Shown: positions 15,881 to 25,321 of the stretch, one piece after another
How the letters are laid out: every line of letters starts with the position of its first letter
Numbering within the stretch: position 1 is the stretch's first letter
Source: Flavobacterium sp.
GTDB lineage: Bacteria > Bacteroidota > Bacteroidia > Flavobacteriales > Flavobacteriaceae
Length of the DNA stretch: 64,000 nt
Direction: 5' to 3'
Assembly (NCBI RefSeq): GCF_027484705.1
Contig: NZ_JAIXSL010000024.1
Span: 151,725 to 215,724 of the forward strand
Program-made: the position numbers and the translations under genes
Notes under the pieces: generated by a model
What the model was told of the DNA's origin: nothing
The model's input: the letters and a program-made list of their open reading frames with translations, nothing else
Databases searched by the model: none

Positions 15881-18262
15881 TTAATTCTTATAAAACTTCT
15901 GTGTTTCTACAAAGCCGTTCGATTTCAATTCCACAAAATACAAACCTGAAGTCAAGGTTTTTATATCGAGATTCTGGAAACCATCGTTGTTCTTGCTCGA
16001 ATAAACCAACTGCCCAACTAAATTGAATATCCTAATGCTGTAATCATTATGCGTAGTGCTGATATTCAACACCGCATTAGTCGGATTAGGGTAAATACTA
16101 AAAGGTGAAACCACATTGTTCGTAGTAGCCAAAACCGAATTCTGCAACAGGTTTACTTTGAAATCATCGAAATAAAAACCGTCGAGATTCGTGCCGACAT
16201 CTGTCGATAAACGGAATCTTACCTTGATGGTTTGTCCCGCATAATCGCTCAGATTGATTTCTTCATTGACCCAATTTTCCTGCGTGCCGCTGTAGGCCGG
16301 AATCGTTCCTTCGGTAGCATTTGGCGTGTAGATTTTGGTGTATTTTCCGCATTGTTCCGTCCAGGTTACGCCGTTGTCTGTGGAGACTTCAAAAGCTACA
16401 AAGTCATAACCGGTTTCGAAATTCCATTTGGCAGCAAAAGAAACCGTAGCATTGGTTAAGCCCACTAAATTAATCGGATTGGTCAGCGTGATTCTTTTGT
16501 TTTGGCTGTTGGTATAATTTCCATTTGGAGAATCTGCTATTGATGTTGGCGGCGATACAAAGGCTCCGGTCGCAAGCCCCCAATTGGTGGTAGTCCAGGT
16601 TGGTAATAAAGCCGAACCTGTATCACTTATGATATTCTGTAATTGCCCGAATCTTTTGATGATGCGTTGGGTTTCGATGGTTTGGCCATTATCAATTACA
16701 TAATCAAAAATAATCTCGTCATTACTCGCAGTTCCGCTGGCAAGACCAATTGCAATAGAAGCATTGACGCTATCGGAAACTTGCAAGCCAGAAACGGTAA
16801 ATGGCGGGCCTACAGAAACGATGTTAGCCGAAACAGGATTGATGCTCACTGTGAAATTTCCATTGCCACCCAAACCCAGTTTAGTGAGTTCGAAATTCGC
16901 AGAAAAAATTGCAGTATTGCCAATGAATTGCGGTGAATTGTCTTTGAGCGAACCATATTCTCGAAGCAATTTTGCCGCTGTAATATTGGTAAACATCATT
17001 TTTTTGCAAAGTGGAAGAATGTCATCCGAAGCAGGCCAGAACGATTCCCCGATTTCAGGTGTAAATGCAAAGATTTTGTTGTGGTTCATCGTTTGTCCGT
17101 ACATGAAATCGTCAGAATCTCCGGATGCTGCATAAAGTTCAGAAGCAATGATGTTACTCAGGTTGTTGTTCGATACCATGACTGAAGAAATCTTAACGAA
17201 ATAATCATTGTCAGGACTTGGTACATTCACTTCATAACCATAAGGATACAACAACAAATCGCTGAAAGTATGCGCATTCAAAGCCACTTTGAAATTGTGG
17301 TTTTCTACAAAATACTGAATGGCTTTGGTTTCAGGTTCTGATATCGGAGCGGTTCCCGGATAAGTTTCGCCGTCGGTTGTGGCAGAAATACCAGTCGTAT
17401 TCCAAACGCTTTGCCCAGCATCGCCATTGATCCAGTAATCGTAATTCCGGTTGTTGTCTACGCCGAAAGTTCCATCGCCAAAATCACGGCGGTTCTTACG
17501 CCACATGCCACCACCGTTAGGATTCGTAGTGTGGTTGTAGATATATCCGTCAGGATTGACCACCGGAATAAAATAGAGTTCCGTATTGTCAACGATGTTT
17601 TTAATCTCGTCATTCGTAGCATAATTCTCTAAAAGATACCACATGTAATAAATGGTTTCTGATAGCGAAATCGGCTCCCGCGCATGATGCACCGCCGTGT
17701 ATAAAATCTGCGGACGCATATTGACGGATTCAGGGTTTTTGGTAATCTTCACCCATTGTAAAGCACGGCCTTCGGAAGTGAGGAAAGTACCGACATTATC
17801 TTTGGCTGTAATCAAATTGGGAAATTGTGCGTGCATGTCGTCAAGCTCCTGCAACATTTCCTCGTAAGTGAGGTAGCCGCCCATGGTGCCCAGATTAAAA
17901 TTTGTTGGCGTTGGATAATCAATCGTAGAGGTAACACAATCGAAACCGGCATTGTCAATGTTTCTCAGTTGCGGTTTTTTTTTATCGTTTTGGTCGACGT
18001 AGAACTGCTGCACATCTTCCATTTCAATCTCGACTTTCAATCCTAAATTTCTAGCAATCTGGATTTCAGCCTCTGAAAAATCAGAAGTCAGCGAGTAGCC
18101 TTTCTTGTGCATTCCATGATCCATGGCAAGACCGACTTGTTCGAGTTTTTTGAAATTCTCGACCGTGTTGTAGATGATTTTCGCGCGGTGGTATTTTTGC
18201 GCAGCCGTTTGCGACCAAAGCGACAACTGGCTCAATAATAACACTATCAGTAACTTTTTCAT
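15881..18262 (-). CDS. Secreted M14 zinc carboxypeptidase with T9SS sorting domain
   Basis: A 793-residue exported metallocarboxypeptidase. The start at 18262 (MKKLLIVLLLSQLSLWSQ) gives a clean signal peptide, and the frame to 18319 only overlaps purL. The M14 core spans about residues 120-450. Zinc ligands are His and Glu in TAVHHAREPISLSE near 195 and His in VALNAHTFSD, and the catalytic Glu is in FTPEIGESFW. A beta-rich domain follows, then a MAM/jelly-roll-like domain (WNFETGYDFVAFEVSTDNG). A C-terminal type A sorting domain (FSIYPNPTNAVLNIS to the final KFYKN) directs export and surface anchoring by the type IX system. Likely role: extracellular peptide digestion. Confidence 0.93.
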   Translation of the reverse strand: MKKLLIVLLLSQLSLWSQTAAQKYHRAKIIYNTVENFKKLEQVGLAMDHGMHKKGYSLTSDFSEAEIQIARNLGLKVEIEMEDVQQFYVDQNDKKKPQLRNIDNAGFDCVTSTIDYPTPTNFNLGTMGGYLTYEEMLQELDDMHAQFPNLITAKDNVGTFLTSEGRALQWVKITKNPESVNMRPQILYTAVHHAREPISLSETIYYMWYLLENYATNDEIKNIVDNTELYFIPVVNPDGYIYNHTTNPNGGGMWRKNRRDFGDGTFGVDNNRNYDYWINGDAGQSVWNTTGISATTDGETYPGTAPISEPETKAIQYFVENHNFKVALNAHTFSDLLLYPYGYEVNVPSPDNDYFVKISSVMVSNNNLSNIIASELYAASGDSDDFMYGQTMNHNKIFAFTPEIGESFWPASDDILPLCKKMMFTNITAAKLLREYGSLKDNSPQFIGNTAIFSANFELTKLGLGGNGNFTVSINPVSANIVSVGPPFTVSGLQVSDSVNASIAIGLASGTASNDEIIFDYVIDNGQTIETQRIIKRFGQLQNIISDTGSALLPTWTTTNWGLATGAFVSPPTSIADSPNGNYTNSQNKRITLTNPINLVGLTNATVSFAAKWNFETGYDFVAFEVSTDNGVTWTEQCGKYTKIYTPNATEGTIPAYSGTQENWVNEEINLSDYAGQTIKVRFRLSTDVGTNLDGFYFDDFKVNLLQNSVLATTNNVVSPFSIYPNPTNAVLNISTTHNDYSIRIFNLVGQLVYSSKNNDGFQNLDIKTLTSGLYFVELKSNGFVETQKFYKN

Positions 18263-18302
18263 GGATGATTTTTGCCCAAAAATACGATATTGGATCAAAT
18301 AA

Positions 18303-21300
18303 TTATTTTTTATTTTCAATCCACTCGCGGGCGTTTACAAACGCTTCAATCCACGGGGTTACTTCATCGTTGCGGTCTTTTGGGTAATGCGCCCAGTTCC
18401 ACGAAAATGTCGAGCGTTCGATATGCGGCATCGTCACCAAATGCCTGCCCGTTTTGTCACAAAGCATTGCGATGTTGTAATGTGAGCCGTTCGGATTCGC
18501 CGGATAACCTTCATAACCATATTTTGCTACGACGTGGTATTCGTTTTCTTCATGTGCAAGGTCGAATTTACCTTCGCCATGCGACACCCAAACGCCCAAA
18601 GTGCTTCCGGCTAACGTAGATAACATCACAGAATTGTTTTCCTGCACTTTCACCGAAGTGAAAATACTTTCGTGTTTTCGGCTGTCGTTGTGTTTCATTT
18701 TGCCATGAATTTTATGCTCGGGATAAATGATGCCGAGTTCCATAAACAACTGGCAACCGTTGCAAATGCCGACTGATAAAGTGTCTTCGCGTCTGAAGAA
18801 ATCTTCCAAAACCGTTTTGGCTTTTTCGTTATACAAAAACGCTCCGGCCCAACCTTTGGCGCTTCCAAGCACGTCGGAATTCGAGAATCCGCCAACGGCT
18901 CCGATGAATTGAATGTCTTTTAAATCTTCACGCCCGGAAATCAAATCGGTCATGTGCACATCTTTGACATCAAATCCGGCGAGATACATCGCATTGGCCA
19001 TTTCGCGTTCGGAATTGCTGCCTTTTTCGCGGATGATTGCGGCTTTTGGCCGTGGTTTACTTGTGTTGAGTTCCGGTTTTTTTCCTGTGAAATGTGCTGG
19101 AAACAAGTATTGTAATTTTTGATTTTTATAATTCTCAAAACGCGCTTTAGCCATATTGTTTTGCGTTTGGTTTTGGTCGAGCAGGTAAGAGGTTTCGAAC
19201 CAAAGATCGCGGTATTCTGAAATCGAGAAGTCATTTTCATTGATCATCAGCGAATCGGATTCCGTTACTTTTCCGATGTTGAAATATTCGATGTCGTGTT
19301 GTTTTAATTTCGCTTCAACAACAGCGTCATTTTTCGCTTGGATTACGATTCCAATATTTTCAGCAAACAAAATTTTGATAATATCTTTTTCAGTGAATTG
19401 ATTGAAATCGAATGTCGCTCCGAGATTCACATCGGCAAAACACATTTCGAATAAAGTCGTAATCAGTCCGCCGCTTCCGATGTCATGACCTGCAAGGATT
19501 TGATTGTCGAGAATTAATGCTTGAATCGTATTGAAAGCGCGTTTAAAGAACTCAGCATCTTGGATGGTTGGCACTTCATTTCCAAGCTTATTCTGTGTCT
19601 GGGCAAACGAACTTCCGCCCAATTTAAAAGTGTCCTGCGACAAATTGATATAGTAAATCGAACCGCCGTCTTTCTGTAAAACAGGTTCGACGACTTTCAT
19701 AATATCAGTGCAATTTCCACCCGCTGAAATGATGACCGTTCCAGGCGCAATCACCTCGTCATTCGGGTATTTCTGTTTCATCGACAGCGAATCTTTTCCG
19801 GTTGGGATGTTGATTCCTAAAGCAATCGCGAAATCGGAACAACCCTGAACGGCTTCATACAAACGCGCATCTTCGCCTACGTTTTTGCAGGCCCACATCC
19901 AGTTGGCGGAAAGTGAGATGCCCCGGATTCCGTCTTTAATCGGCGCCCAAATGATATTCGATAAGGCTTCACCAATCGCATTCCTGCTTCCTGCAACAGG
20001 ATCGATCAAAGCTGCAATGGGAGCGTGGCCAATCGAGGTTGCGACGCCTTCTTTTCCTGCATAATCCAAAGCCATGACACCAACGTTGTTCAAAGGCAAT
20101 TGTAAGGGGCCGGCGCATTGTTGTTTGGCGACTTTCCCACCGACACAACGGTCGACTTTATTGGTGAGCCAGTCTTTACAAGCAACCGCTTCAAGCTTTA
20201 AAACCTGCTGAATGTAATCGGTTAAATGTTCTTTAGAATAGGTGAGTGGTTCGTATTTTCTATTGACAGTCACGTCGTTCATGACAATTTTTGGGGAACT
20301 TCCGAACATTTCTGCAATCGCGAAATCCATCGGTTTAGCACCGGTGGTTTTGGATTCGAACGTAAAACGGTGCGAACCTCTAATATCGCCCACTTCATAC
20401 ATCGGGGAGCGTTCGCGGTCGGCAATTTTATGCAGCAAATCAACATCTTTTTGACCAATCACCAAGCCCATGCGTTCCTGCGATTCGTTGCCAATGATTT
20501 CTTTGGCCGATAAGGTCGGATCGCCAACCGGAAGTTTGTCTAAATCGATGAGACCGCCAGTTTCTTCGACGAGTTCCGACAAGCAGTTCAAATGCCCGCC
20601 TGCACCGTGATCGTGAATCGAAACAATCGGGTTGTGATCGCTTTCGACCAAGCCACGAATCGCATTGGCAGCACGTTTTTGCATTTCGGGATTAGAGCGT
20701 TGAATGGCGTTGAGTTCAATTCCGGAACTGAAAGCACCTGTGTCTGCTGAGGAAACTGCAGCGCCGCCCATGCCGATGCGGTAATTTTCTCCACCCAAAA
20801 TCACGACTTTATCGCCAACTTTTGGTTTCTGTTTTATGGATTGCTCTAATTTTCCGTAGCCGATGCCGCCAGCTTGCATGATGACTTTATCGTAACCTAA
20901 TTTTCGATTATTTTCTTCGTGTTCGAACGTTAAAATGGAACCGGTAATCAAAGGTTGCCCGAATTTATTTCCGAAATCGGAAGCGCCATTCGAGGCTTTG
21001 ATCAGGATATCGAGCGGCGTTTGGTAGAGCCATTTTCTTTCGTTCATGCCTTTTTCCCACGGGCGATTGTTTTGCAATCTGGAATAAGCGGTCATATAAA
21101 CGGCTGTTCCTGCTAATGGAAGTGAGCCTTGTCCTCCTGCTAAGCGGTCGCGAATTTCGCCGCCAGAACCGGTTGCCGCTCCGTTGAAAGGTTCGACAGT
21201 TGTTGGGAAATTGTGCGTTTCGGCTTTCAATGAAATTACCGAATCAAATTCCTTGAGCTCGTAGAAATCAGGTTTGTCGGCAGATTTAGGAGCGAATTGC

Positions 21301-21959
21301 TGCACTTTTGGGCCTTTGACAAAAGCAACATTGTCTTTGTAAGCCGAAACAATATCGTTGGGGTTTTCAGCCGAAGTTTTTTTGATGAGTTTGAATAGCG
21401 ACGATTCTTTTTCTTGTCCGTCAATCACAAAAGTGCCGTTGAAAATCTTGTGTCGGCAATGTTCCGAATTGACTTGCGAGAAACCAAACACTTCGGAATC
21501 TGTCAGTTTGCGATTGATTTTTTGGGACAAATGATTTAAATAATCAACTTCTTCAGCACTTAATGACAATCCTTCTTTTTGGTTGTAAGCGGCAATGTCT
21601 TCAATCTCTAATATTGGTTCGGGTTTGATCTGAATTGTGAAAATGTCCTGATTCAATTCGGCGTATTGCTGTGAAAGCATCGGATCGAAATCAACCGCGT
21701 CCGCAGTTACTTTTTGGAATTCCTCAATCCTGAGAATACCGTCGATGCCCATGTTCTGTGTGATTTCAACGGCGTTGGTGCTCCAGGGCGTAATCATGGT
21801 GGCCCGTGGACCAACAAAAAAATCCGCGAGAACGGATTTTTCTATGAGATTGACGTTGCCAAAGAGCCAGTTTAATTTTGAGAGGGTTTCTGCCGAAAGT
21901 GCGTTTTGCGTCTGTACGGCAAAAACTGTAGTGCTTTCGTTTCCGAAGAAATGAATCAT
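18303..21959 (-). CDS. purL: Phosphoribosylformylglycinamidine synthase, single-chain
   Basis: A 1218-residue cytoplasmic enzyme for the fourth step of purine biosynthesis, converting FGAR, glutamine and ATP to FGAM. It has the full single-chain layout: an N-terminal PurS-like part, the linker, two AIR-synthase-like halves (SLKAETHNFPTTVEPFNGAATGSGGEIRD, cited in pieces: ETHNFPT and GAATGSGGEIRD; and later GINIPTGKDSLSM) and a C-terminal glutaminase with the nucleophile Cys in LSVGICNGCQLF and the His/Glu pair near PHIERSTFSW. Length is close to the usual 1220-1300. A consensus promoter lies just upstream, and the gene appears to be transcribed alone ahead of the carboxypeptidase. Confidence 0.96.
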   Translation of the reverse strand: MIHFFGNESTTVFAVQTQNALSAETLSKLNWLFGNVNLIEKSVLADFFVGPRATMITPWSTNAVEITQNMGIDGILRIEEFQKVTADAVDFDPMLSQQYAELNQDIFTIQIKPEPILEIEDIAAYNQKEGLSLSAEEVDYLNHLSQKINRKLTDSEVFGFSQVNSEHCRHKIFNGTFVIDGQEKESSLFKLIKKTSAENPNDIVSAYKDNVAFVKGPKVQQFAPKSADKPDFYELKEFDSVISLKAETHNFPTTVEPFNGAATGSGGEIRDRLAGGQGSLPLAGTAVYMTAYSRLQNNRPWEKGMNERKWLYQTPLDILIKASNGASDFGNKFGQPLITGSILTFEHEENNRKLGYDKVIMQAGGIGYGKLEQSIKQKPKVGDKVVILGGENYRIGMGGAAVSSADTGAFSSGIELNAIQRSNPEMQKRAANAIRGLVESDHNPIVSIHDHGAGGHLNCLSELVEETGGLIDLDKLPVGDPTLSAKEIIGNESQERMGLVIGQKDVDLLHKIADRERSPMYEVGDIRGSHRFTFESKTTGAKPMDFAIAEMFGSSPKIVMNDVTVNRKYEPLTYSKEHLTDYIQQVLKLEAVACKDWLTNKVDRCVGGKVAKQQCAGPLQLPLNNVGVMALDYAGKEGVATSIGHAPIAALIDPVAGSRNAIGEALSNIIWAPIKDGIRGISLSANWMWACKNVGEDARLYEAVQGCSDFAIALGINIPTGKDSLSMKQKYPNDEVIAPGTVIISAGGNCTDIMKVVEPVLQKDGGSIYYINLSQDTFKLGGSSFAQTQNKLGNEVPTIQDAEFFKRAFNTIQALILDNQILAGHDIGSGGLITTLFEMCFADVNLGATFDFNQFTEKDIIKILFAENIGIVIQAKNDAVVEAKLKQHDIEYFNIGKVTESDSLMINENDFSISEYRDLWFETSYLLDQNQTQNNMAKARFENYKNQKLQYLFPAHFTGKKPELNTSKPRPKAAIIREKGSNSEREMANAMYLAGFDVKDVHMTDLISGREDLKDIQFIGAVGGFSNSDVLGSAKGWAGAFLYNEKAKTVLEDFFRREDTLSVGICNGCQLFMELGIIYPEHKIHGKMKHNDSRKHESIFTSVKVQENNSVMLSTLAGSTLGVWVSHGEGKFDLAHEENEYHVVAKYGYEGYPANPNGSHYNIAMLCDKTGRHLVTMPHIERSTFSWNWAHYPKDRNDEVTPWIEAFVNAREWIENKK

Positions 21960-21987
21960 TGTAAAAGTATTAGTTGTGTTGTAGCTG

Positions 21988-22018
21988 CAAATTTAGGTTA
22001 AAAAACCGCAAACCGCAA
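21988..22018 (-). promoter_or_regulatory. Bacteroidetes-type promoter of purL
   Basis: On the minus strand this reads TTG, 20 nt, TAAATTTG, which fits TTG-N17-23-TAnnTTTG. The -7 box is 28 nt upstream of the purL ATG. I see no purine riboswitch in the short leader. Confidence 0.65.
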
Positions 22019-22045
22019 TCAACAGTTATCACGACTTTTAAACAA

Positions 22046-23650
22046 TTATTCCGGAAAAGCGGCGCTTTGATAAGCTCCTAAATCGGGTGGATTCGAGGTG
22101 CGCAGATGGCCTAAAACATCGTTCGGAATGATGTAAAGTAGGCTTCCTTTTTGGTAAGCTCCGCCTTCGGGATCATCGCTGATGTTTAATTTGTTTCTAT
22201 TGGCATCGAAGAATTTAGGGTCTTTGTTCCTTGTGTTTCCTAAGGTGTTATCTTCTCTGATAAAATCATATTCTGGATGGTTATACTGGAGTGAAGTGCC
22301 GGCATCTCTGAATTTGAATAAGCAATATTTTAATTCATATCTAAAAGGGAATTGAACAGGCGATTCCGAATCGTCGAATTTGTCTAAAAAGAATTCAATA
22401 TTATTGCTTCCGTAAATGATGCAGTTGTAGAAATTGGCCTGAACCAACGAATAAGGAGTCTGATTGCCATTTTCGTCTTCATAATAATTGTTTAAATGCA
22501 CGGCTAACTGTTTGGAGCTCGACCAATTGTTATTAAACGTACAATGTCTGAAATCATAACTGCCTCCAAATTCACACAATAAAGCGGTTTGTCCCGCTAA
22601 ATTTACCACGAGATTTTTGGAATGATTCATTGTTGCGCTTTTGGCCAAAATACCAAAATTGGCGGAATTGTAGATTTGCGAATCTTCGATATCCAAAACA
22701 CAATTGTCAACAAACAATCCAACGGTCGCATTTTTTACGGTTAAATGTTTGATTTTGTTGGCAATACTGCCTTCTCGCATCCAGATCGTTCCCCATTGTC
22801 CGGGCACATCTTCGTAAAGCGGTTCGAGACGGTCGCCTTCAAAAGTGACTTCGTTTAACAGCGGATTGTTATCGGGAGAAGCTGTACCGTTGACGTTCAA
22901 AGTACCGCCGGGTTGCACTAATATGCCTGAATCGGCGTGAAAATAAACACGCGCACCCGCATCAATGTTGAGGGTTTTTCCAATGGGAACTCCGGCATAA
23001 CCATAAATCACATAAGGTTTGGTATTGGTGAAATGGAATTCGTCACCATTGACAGGATCGCTAGGATCGAGTTCGAAGCCGTTGATGCGCACTTCATCAC
23101 CATTTTCATCAGTTCCCAGAAGCAGATTTTCTTGGATGCCATTACTATCGCGCTTCGGATATAAAAAATAAGCGTCTTTGATCAAAGTAACCAAATTGAC
23201 TTTCTGTTGCAAACTTCCATTATCGAACAAAATATCATCGGTATACAGAAATTCGGTTGGATTGTTATTGGCGATATCAGCAATATCGGCGGTCGTTTCA
23301 ATGAAAATATACAGGCTGTCTTTGGCGAGCAATTCTACATCGTTAAACACGCGTCCGTCACCAACGCCGTTTAGGTCGGCATCTTCACCGGTCAAACCGT
23401 CAATCATCATGCGGTATTTCGAATTCGTTTTTCCCAACTGGATTTTAGGAATTTTGATATCATCATTACTGCGGTTGTACACTTTTAAAGTATAAGTACT
23501 GGAGCCGATGTTGCTAAAAACGGTATCTAAGTAAACCGTATCTTTTGAAAAGCCCAAGTTTCCGGAACTCGCGACGGTATCAAAATCTTTACGGCACGAA
23601 CTCAACGACACGATAAAAGCAATAAGAAACAGAGGAATAAGGTTGCGCAT
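22046..23650 (-). CDS. Lipoprotein with right-handed beta-helix region
   Basis: A 534-residue lipoprotein. The signal is MRNLIPLFLIAFIVSLSSC, with Cys 19 as the lipidation site. Residues 25-160 resemble a beta-sandwich (DTVYLDTVFSNIGSSTYTLKVYN), and residues 200-460 contain short beta-strand turns of the pectate-lyase type (VKNATVGLFVDNCVLDIEDSQ, YNSANFGILAKSATMNHSKN), suggesting a parallel beta-helix. There is no catalytic motif I can name. Homologues are common in Flavobacteriia as 'hypothetical protein'. A cell-surface carbohydrate-binding or structural role is possible but unproven. It is transcribed away from the thioesterase/menF pair and towards purL. Confidence 0.75.
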   Translation of the reverse strand: MRNLIPLFLIAFIVSLSSCRKDFDTVASSGNLGFSKDTVYLDTVFSNIGSSTYTLKVYNRSNDDIKIPKIQLGKTNSKYRMMIDGLTGEDADLNGVGDGRVFNDVELLAKDSLYIFIETTADIADIANNNPTEFLYTDDILFDNGSLQQKVNLVTLIKDAYFLYPKRDSNGIQENLLLGTDENGDEVRINGFELDPSDPVNGDEFHFTNTKPYVIYGYAGVPIGKTLNIDAGARVYFHADSGILVQPGGTLNVNGTASPDNNPLLNEVTFEGDRLEPLYEDVPGQWGTIWMREGSIANKIKHLTVKNATVGLFVDNCVLDIEDSQIYNSANFGILAKSATMNHSKNLVVNLAGQTALLCEFGGSYDFRHCTFNNNWSSSKQLAVHLNNYYEDENGNQTPYSLVQANFYNCIIYGSNNIEFFLDKFDDSESPVQFPFRYELKYCLFKFRDAGTSLQYNHPEYDFIREDNTLGNTRNKDPKFFDANRNKLNISDDPEGGAYQKGSLLYIIPNDVLGHLRTSNPPDLGAYQSAAFPE

Positions 23651-23771
23651 TATGATGGATTTTTTGTAAAAATAGGTTTTAATTTGAAAATGTGAAAATC
23701 AGAAGCTTTGAAAATTAATGTAACAACGTACAAAAAGTGAAATTAGTCTTTTTATCCATTTCATTATAGTT

Positions 23772-23779
23772 TAATTTTG
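23772..23779 (+). promoter_or_regulatory. Possible -7 box for the thioesterase/menF operon
   Basis: TAATTTTG matches TAnnTTTG and is 14 nt ahead of the ATG at 23794. No TTG is seen at the -33 distance, so this is a half match. Confidence 0.35.
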
Positions 23780-23793
23780 CAAAAAAAATTGTT

Positions 23794-24225
23794 ATGGCTA
23801 TCGATAGAGAAAAAATGATTGCGATGTGTAACGCGTTTTCCAAAAATACGCTGATGGAAACCTTACAGATCGAATTTGTGGATGCGGGCGAAGATTTCCT
23901 GCAAGCAACGATGCCTGTGAATCCAAGAATCCACCAGCCAATGGGTTTGCTGCATGGCGGCGCGAGTGTGGCTTTGGCAGAAAGTGTCGGCAGCGCGGCT
24001 TCGATGTTGTTTGTGAACAATGAAGTGAGTGAAATTCGTGGCATCGAGATTTCCGCAAACCACCTCAAAGCCAAAAGAGACGGCATCGTTACCGGAACCG
24101 CGCGCATCGTTCATAAAGGCAGAAGCATTCATTTGTGGGAAATCAAAATCACCGATGAAAACGGCACACTGATTTCGCTTTGCAAACTCACCAACATGGT
24201 GTTGCCCAAAAGAAGATTGCAATGA
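23794..24225 (+). CDS. PaaI-type hotdog thioesterase, candidate DHNA-CoA thioesterase
   Basis: A 143-residue hotdog-fold acyl-CoA thioesterase. The central helix and catalytic region read RIHQPMGLLHGGASVALAESVGSAAS, quoted as QPMGLLHGGASVALAES, with the HGG and the acidic residue typical of the PaaI/EntH/MenI group. The stop codon overlaps the start of the isochorismate synthase gene (ATGA), so the two are translationally coupled. This context favours 1,4-dihydroxy-2-naphthoyl-CoA hydrolysis in menaquinone synthesis (a MenI role) over phenylacetate metabolism. The activity is inferred from linkage, not from a diagnostic residue. Confidence 0.85.
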   Translation: MAIDREKMIAMCNAFSKNTLMETLQIEFVDAGEDFLQATMPVNPRIHQPMGLLHGGASVALAESVGSAASMLFVNNEVSEIRGIEISANHLKAKRDGIVTGTARIVHKGRSIHLWEIKITDENGTLISLCKLTNMVLPKRRLQ

Positions 24226-25295
24226 TCACTGACGATAGCGTAGTATTGTTCCAAAAAATGGAGGGACATTTCAGGCTGCAGTTGCCTTTTGCGGTTTATA
24301 ACAAACCCAATGCGAAAAAGATTATTGGTGTTTTTCAGGATAATGATTTGCTTTATCGGATAGAAGATTTCACGGAAGTTGGTTTTGCTTTTGCTTCCTT
24401 CAACAGTGAAGAAATGATTTTAATTCCGGGCAATCAATCTCAAATTTTTACCACTGATTTTGAAGTCAAACAAGTTACAGATAACGTTAAAACCATCGAA
24501 GAAATTGAAGTTTCCGATGCAAAATCGGATTTTATGCTACTCGTTCAAAATGGCATTGATGCGATTCAAAACGGCGAATTCGCCAAAGTGGTTTTATCTC
24601 GAAAAGAGACTTTTTCATGTCCTGAATTTGATTTGGTTGCAACCTTTCAAAAACTGTTGCAAGCATACCCAACAGCCTTTACATATTGCTTTTTTCACCC
24701 GAAAGTAGGGTTGTGGCTGGGCGCTTTTTCAGAGCAGTTAATTCAGGTGAAACAAAAGAAGCTGCGCACGATGGCCGTTGCCGGTACGCAGGTTTATCAG
24801 GAAAACGTGATTTGGGAACCAAAAGAAAAAGCGGAACAGCAATTTGTGACGGATTTCATTACGGAAAGCCTTCATGGTTATGTGTCGGACACTAAAGTTT
24901 CTGAACCTTACACGATGAAAGCCGGAAATCTCGTCCATATCAAAACCGATATTGAAGCGGATTTGAACCATAGTTCCGATTTAAAAGAAGTCATCAAAAT
25001 ATTGCATCCAACACCCGCGGTTTGTGGTTTTCCGAAAGAAAATGCCAAAGCATTCATCCTAAATCAGGAAGGCTACGACCGGGAATTTTATTCAGGCTTT
25101 TTAGGTGAATTGAATCTTGACGTTGAAAAAAACGAAAACAGTACGGATTTGTACGTCAATTTGCGCTGCATGAAAATCGAAAATAATACGGTTAATTTGT
25201 ACGTCGGTTGCGGTATTACCAAAGACAGTATTCCCGAAAAGGAATGGCAGGAAACGGTCAACAAATCCAAAACCATGAAACAAGTTTTGTATTAA
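24222..25295 (+). CDS. menF: Isochorismate synthase (chorismate-binding enzyme)
   Basis: A 357-residue MST-family enzyme that isomerises chorismate to isochorismate, the entry to menaquinone synthesis. The start at 24222 is chosen because its ATG overlaps the thioesterase TGA. The earlier ATG at 24180 lies inside that gene. Family features are AKVVLSRKETF (near 130), AVAGTQVY, VHIKTDIEADL, LHPTPAVCGFPKENA and REFYSGFLGELN towards the C-terminus. Flavobacteria generally use menaquinone, so menF is more likely than a siderophore-type entC, and no siderophore genes are nearby. The rest of the men pathway is not in the window. Confidence 0.85.
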   Translation: MITDDSVVLFQKMEGHFRLQLPFAVYNKPNAKKIIGVFQDNDLLYRIEDFTEVGFAFASFNSEEMILIPGNQSQIFTTDFEVKQVTDNVKTIEEIEVSDAKSDFMLLVQNGIDAIQNGEFAKVVLSRKETFSCPEFDLVATFQKLLQAYPTAFTYCFFHPKVGLWLGAFSEQLIQVKQKKLRTMAVAGTQVYQENVIWEPKEKAEQQFVTDFITESLHGYVSDTKVSEPYTMKAGNLVHIKTDIEADLNHSSDLKEVIKILHPTPAVCGFPKENAKAFILNQEGYDREFYSGFLGELNLDVEKNENSTDLYVNLRCMKIENNTVNLYVGCGITKDSIPEKEWQETVNKSKTMKQVLY

Positions 25296-25321
25296 TTATC
25301 AATTATCAATTATCAATTATG
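25294..25321 (+). repeat. Four tandem 7-bp repeats at the bshB1 start
   Basis: AATTATC occurs three times in tandem (25294, 25301, 25308), followed by a fourth unit AATTATG (25315-25321) whose ATG is the bshB1 start codon. The array fills the whole gap between the menF stop and bshB1. Confidence 0.7.
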
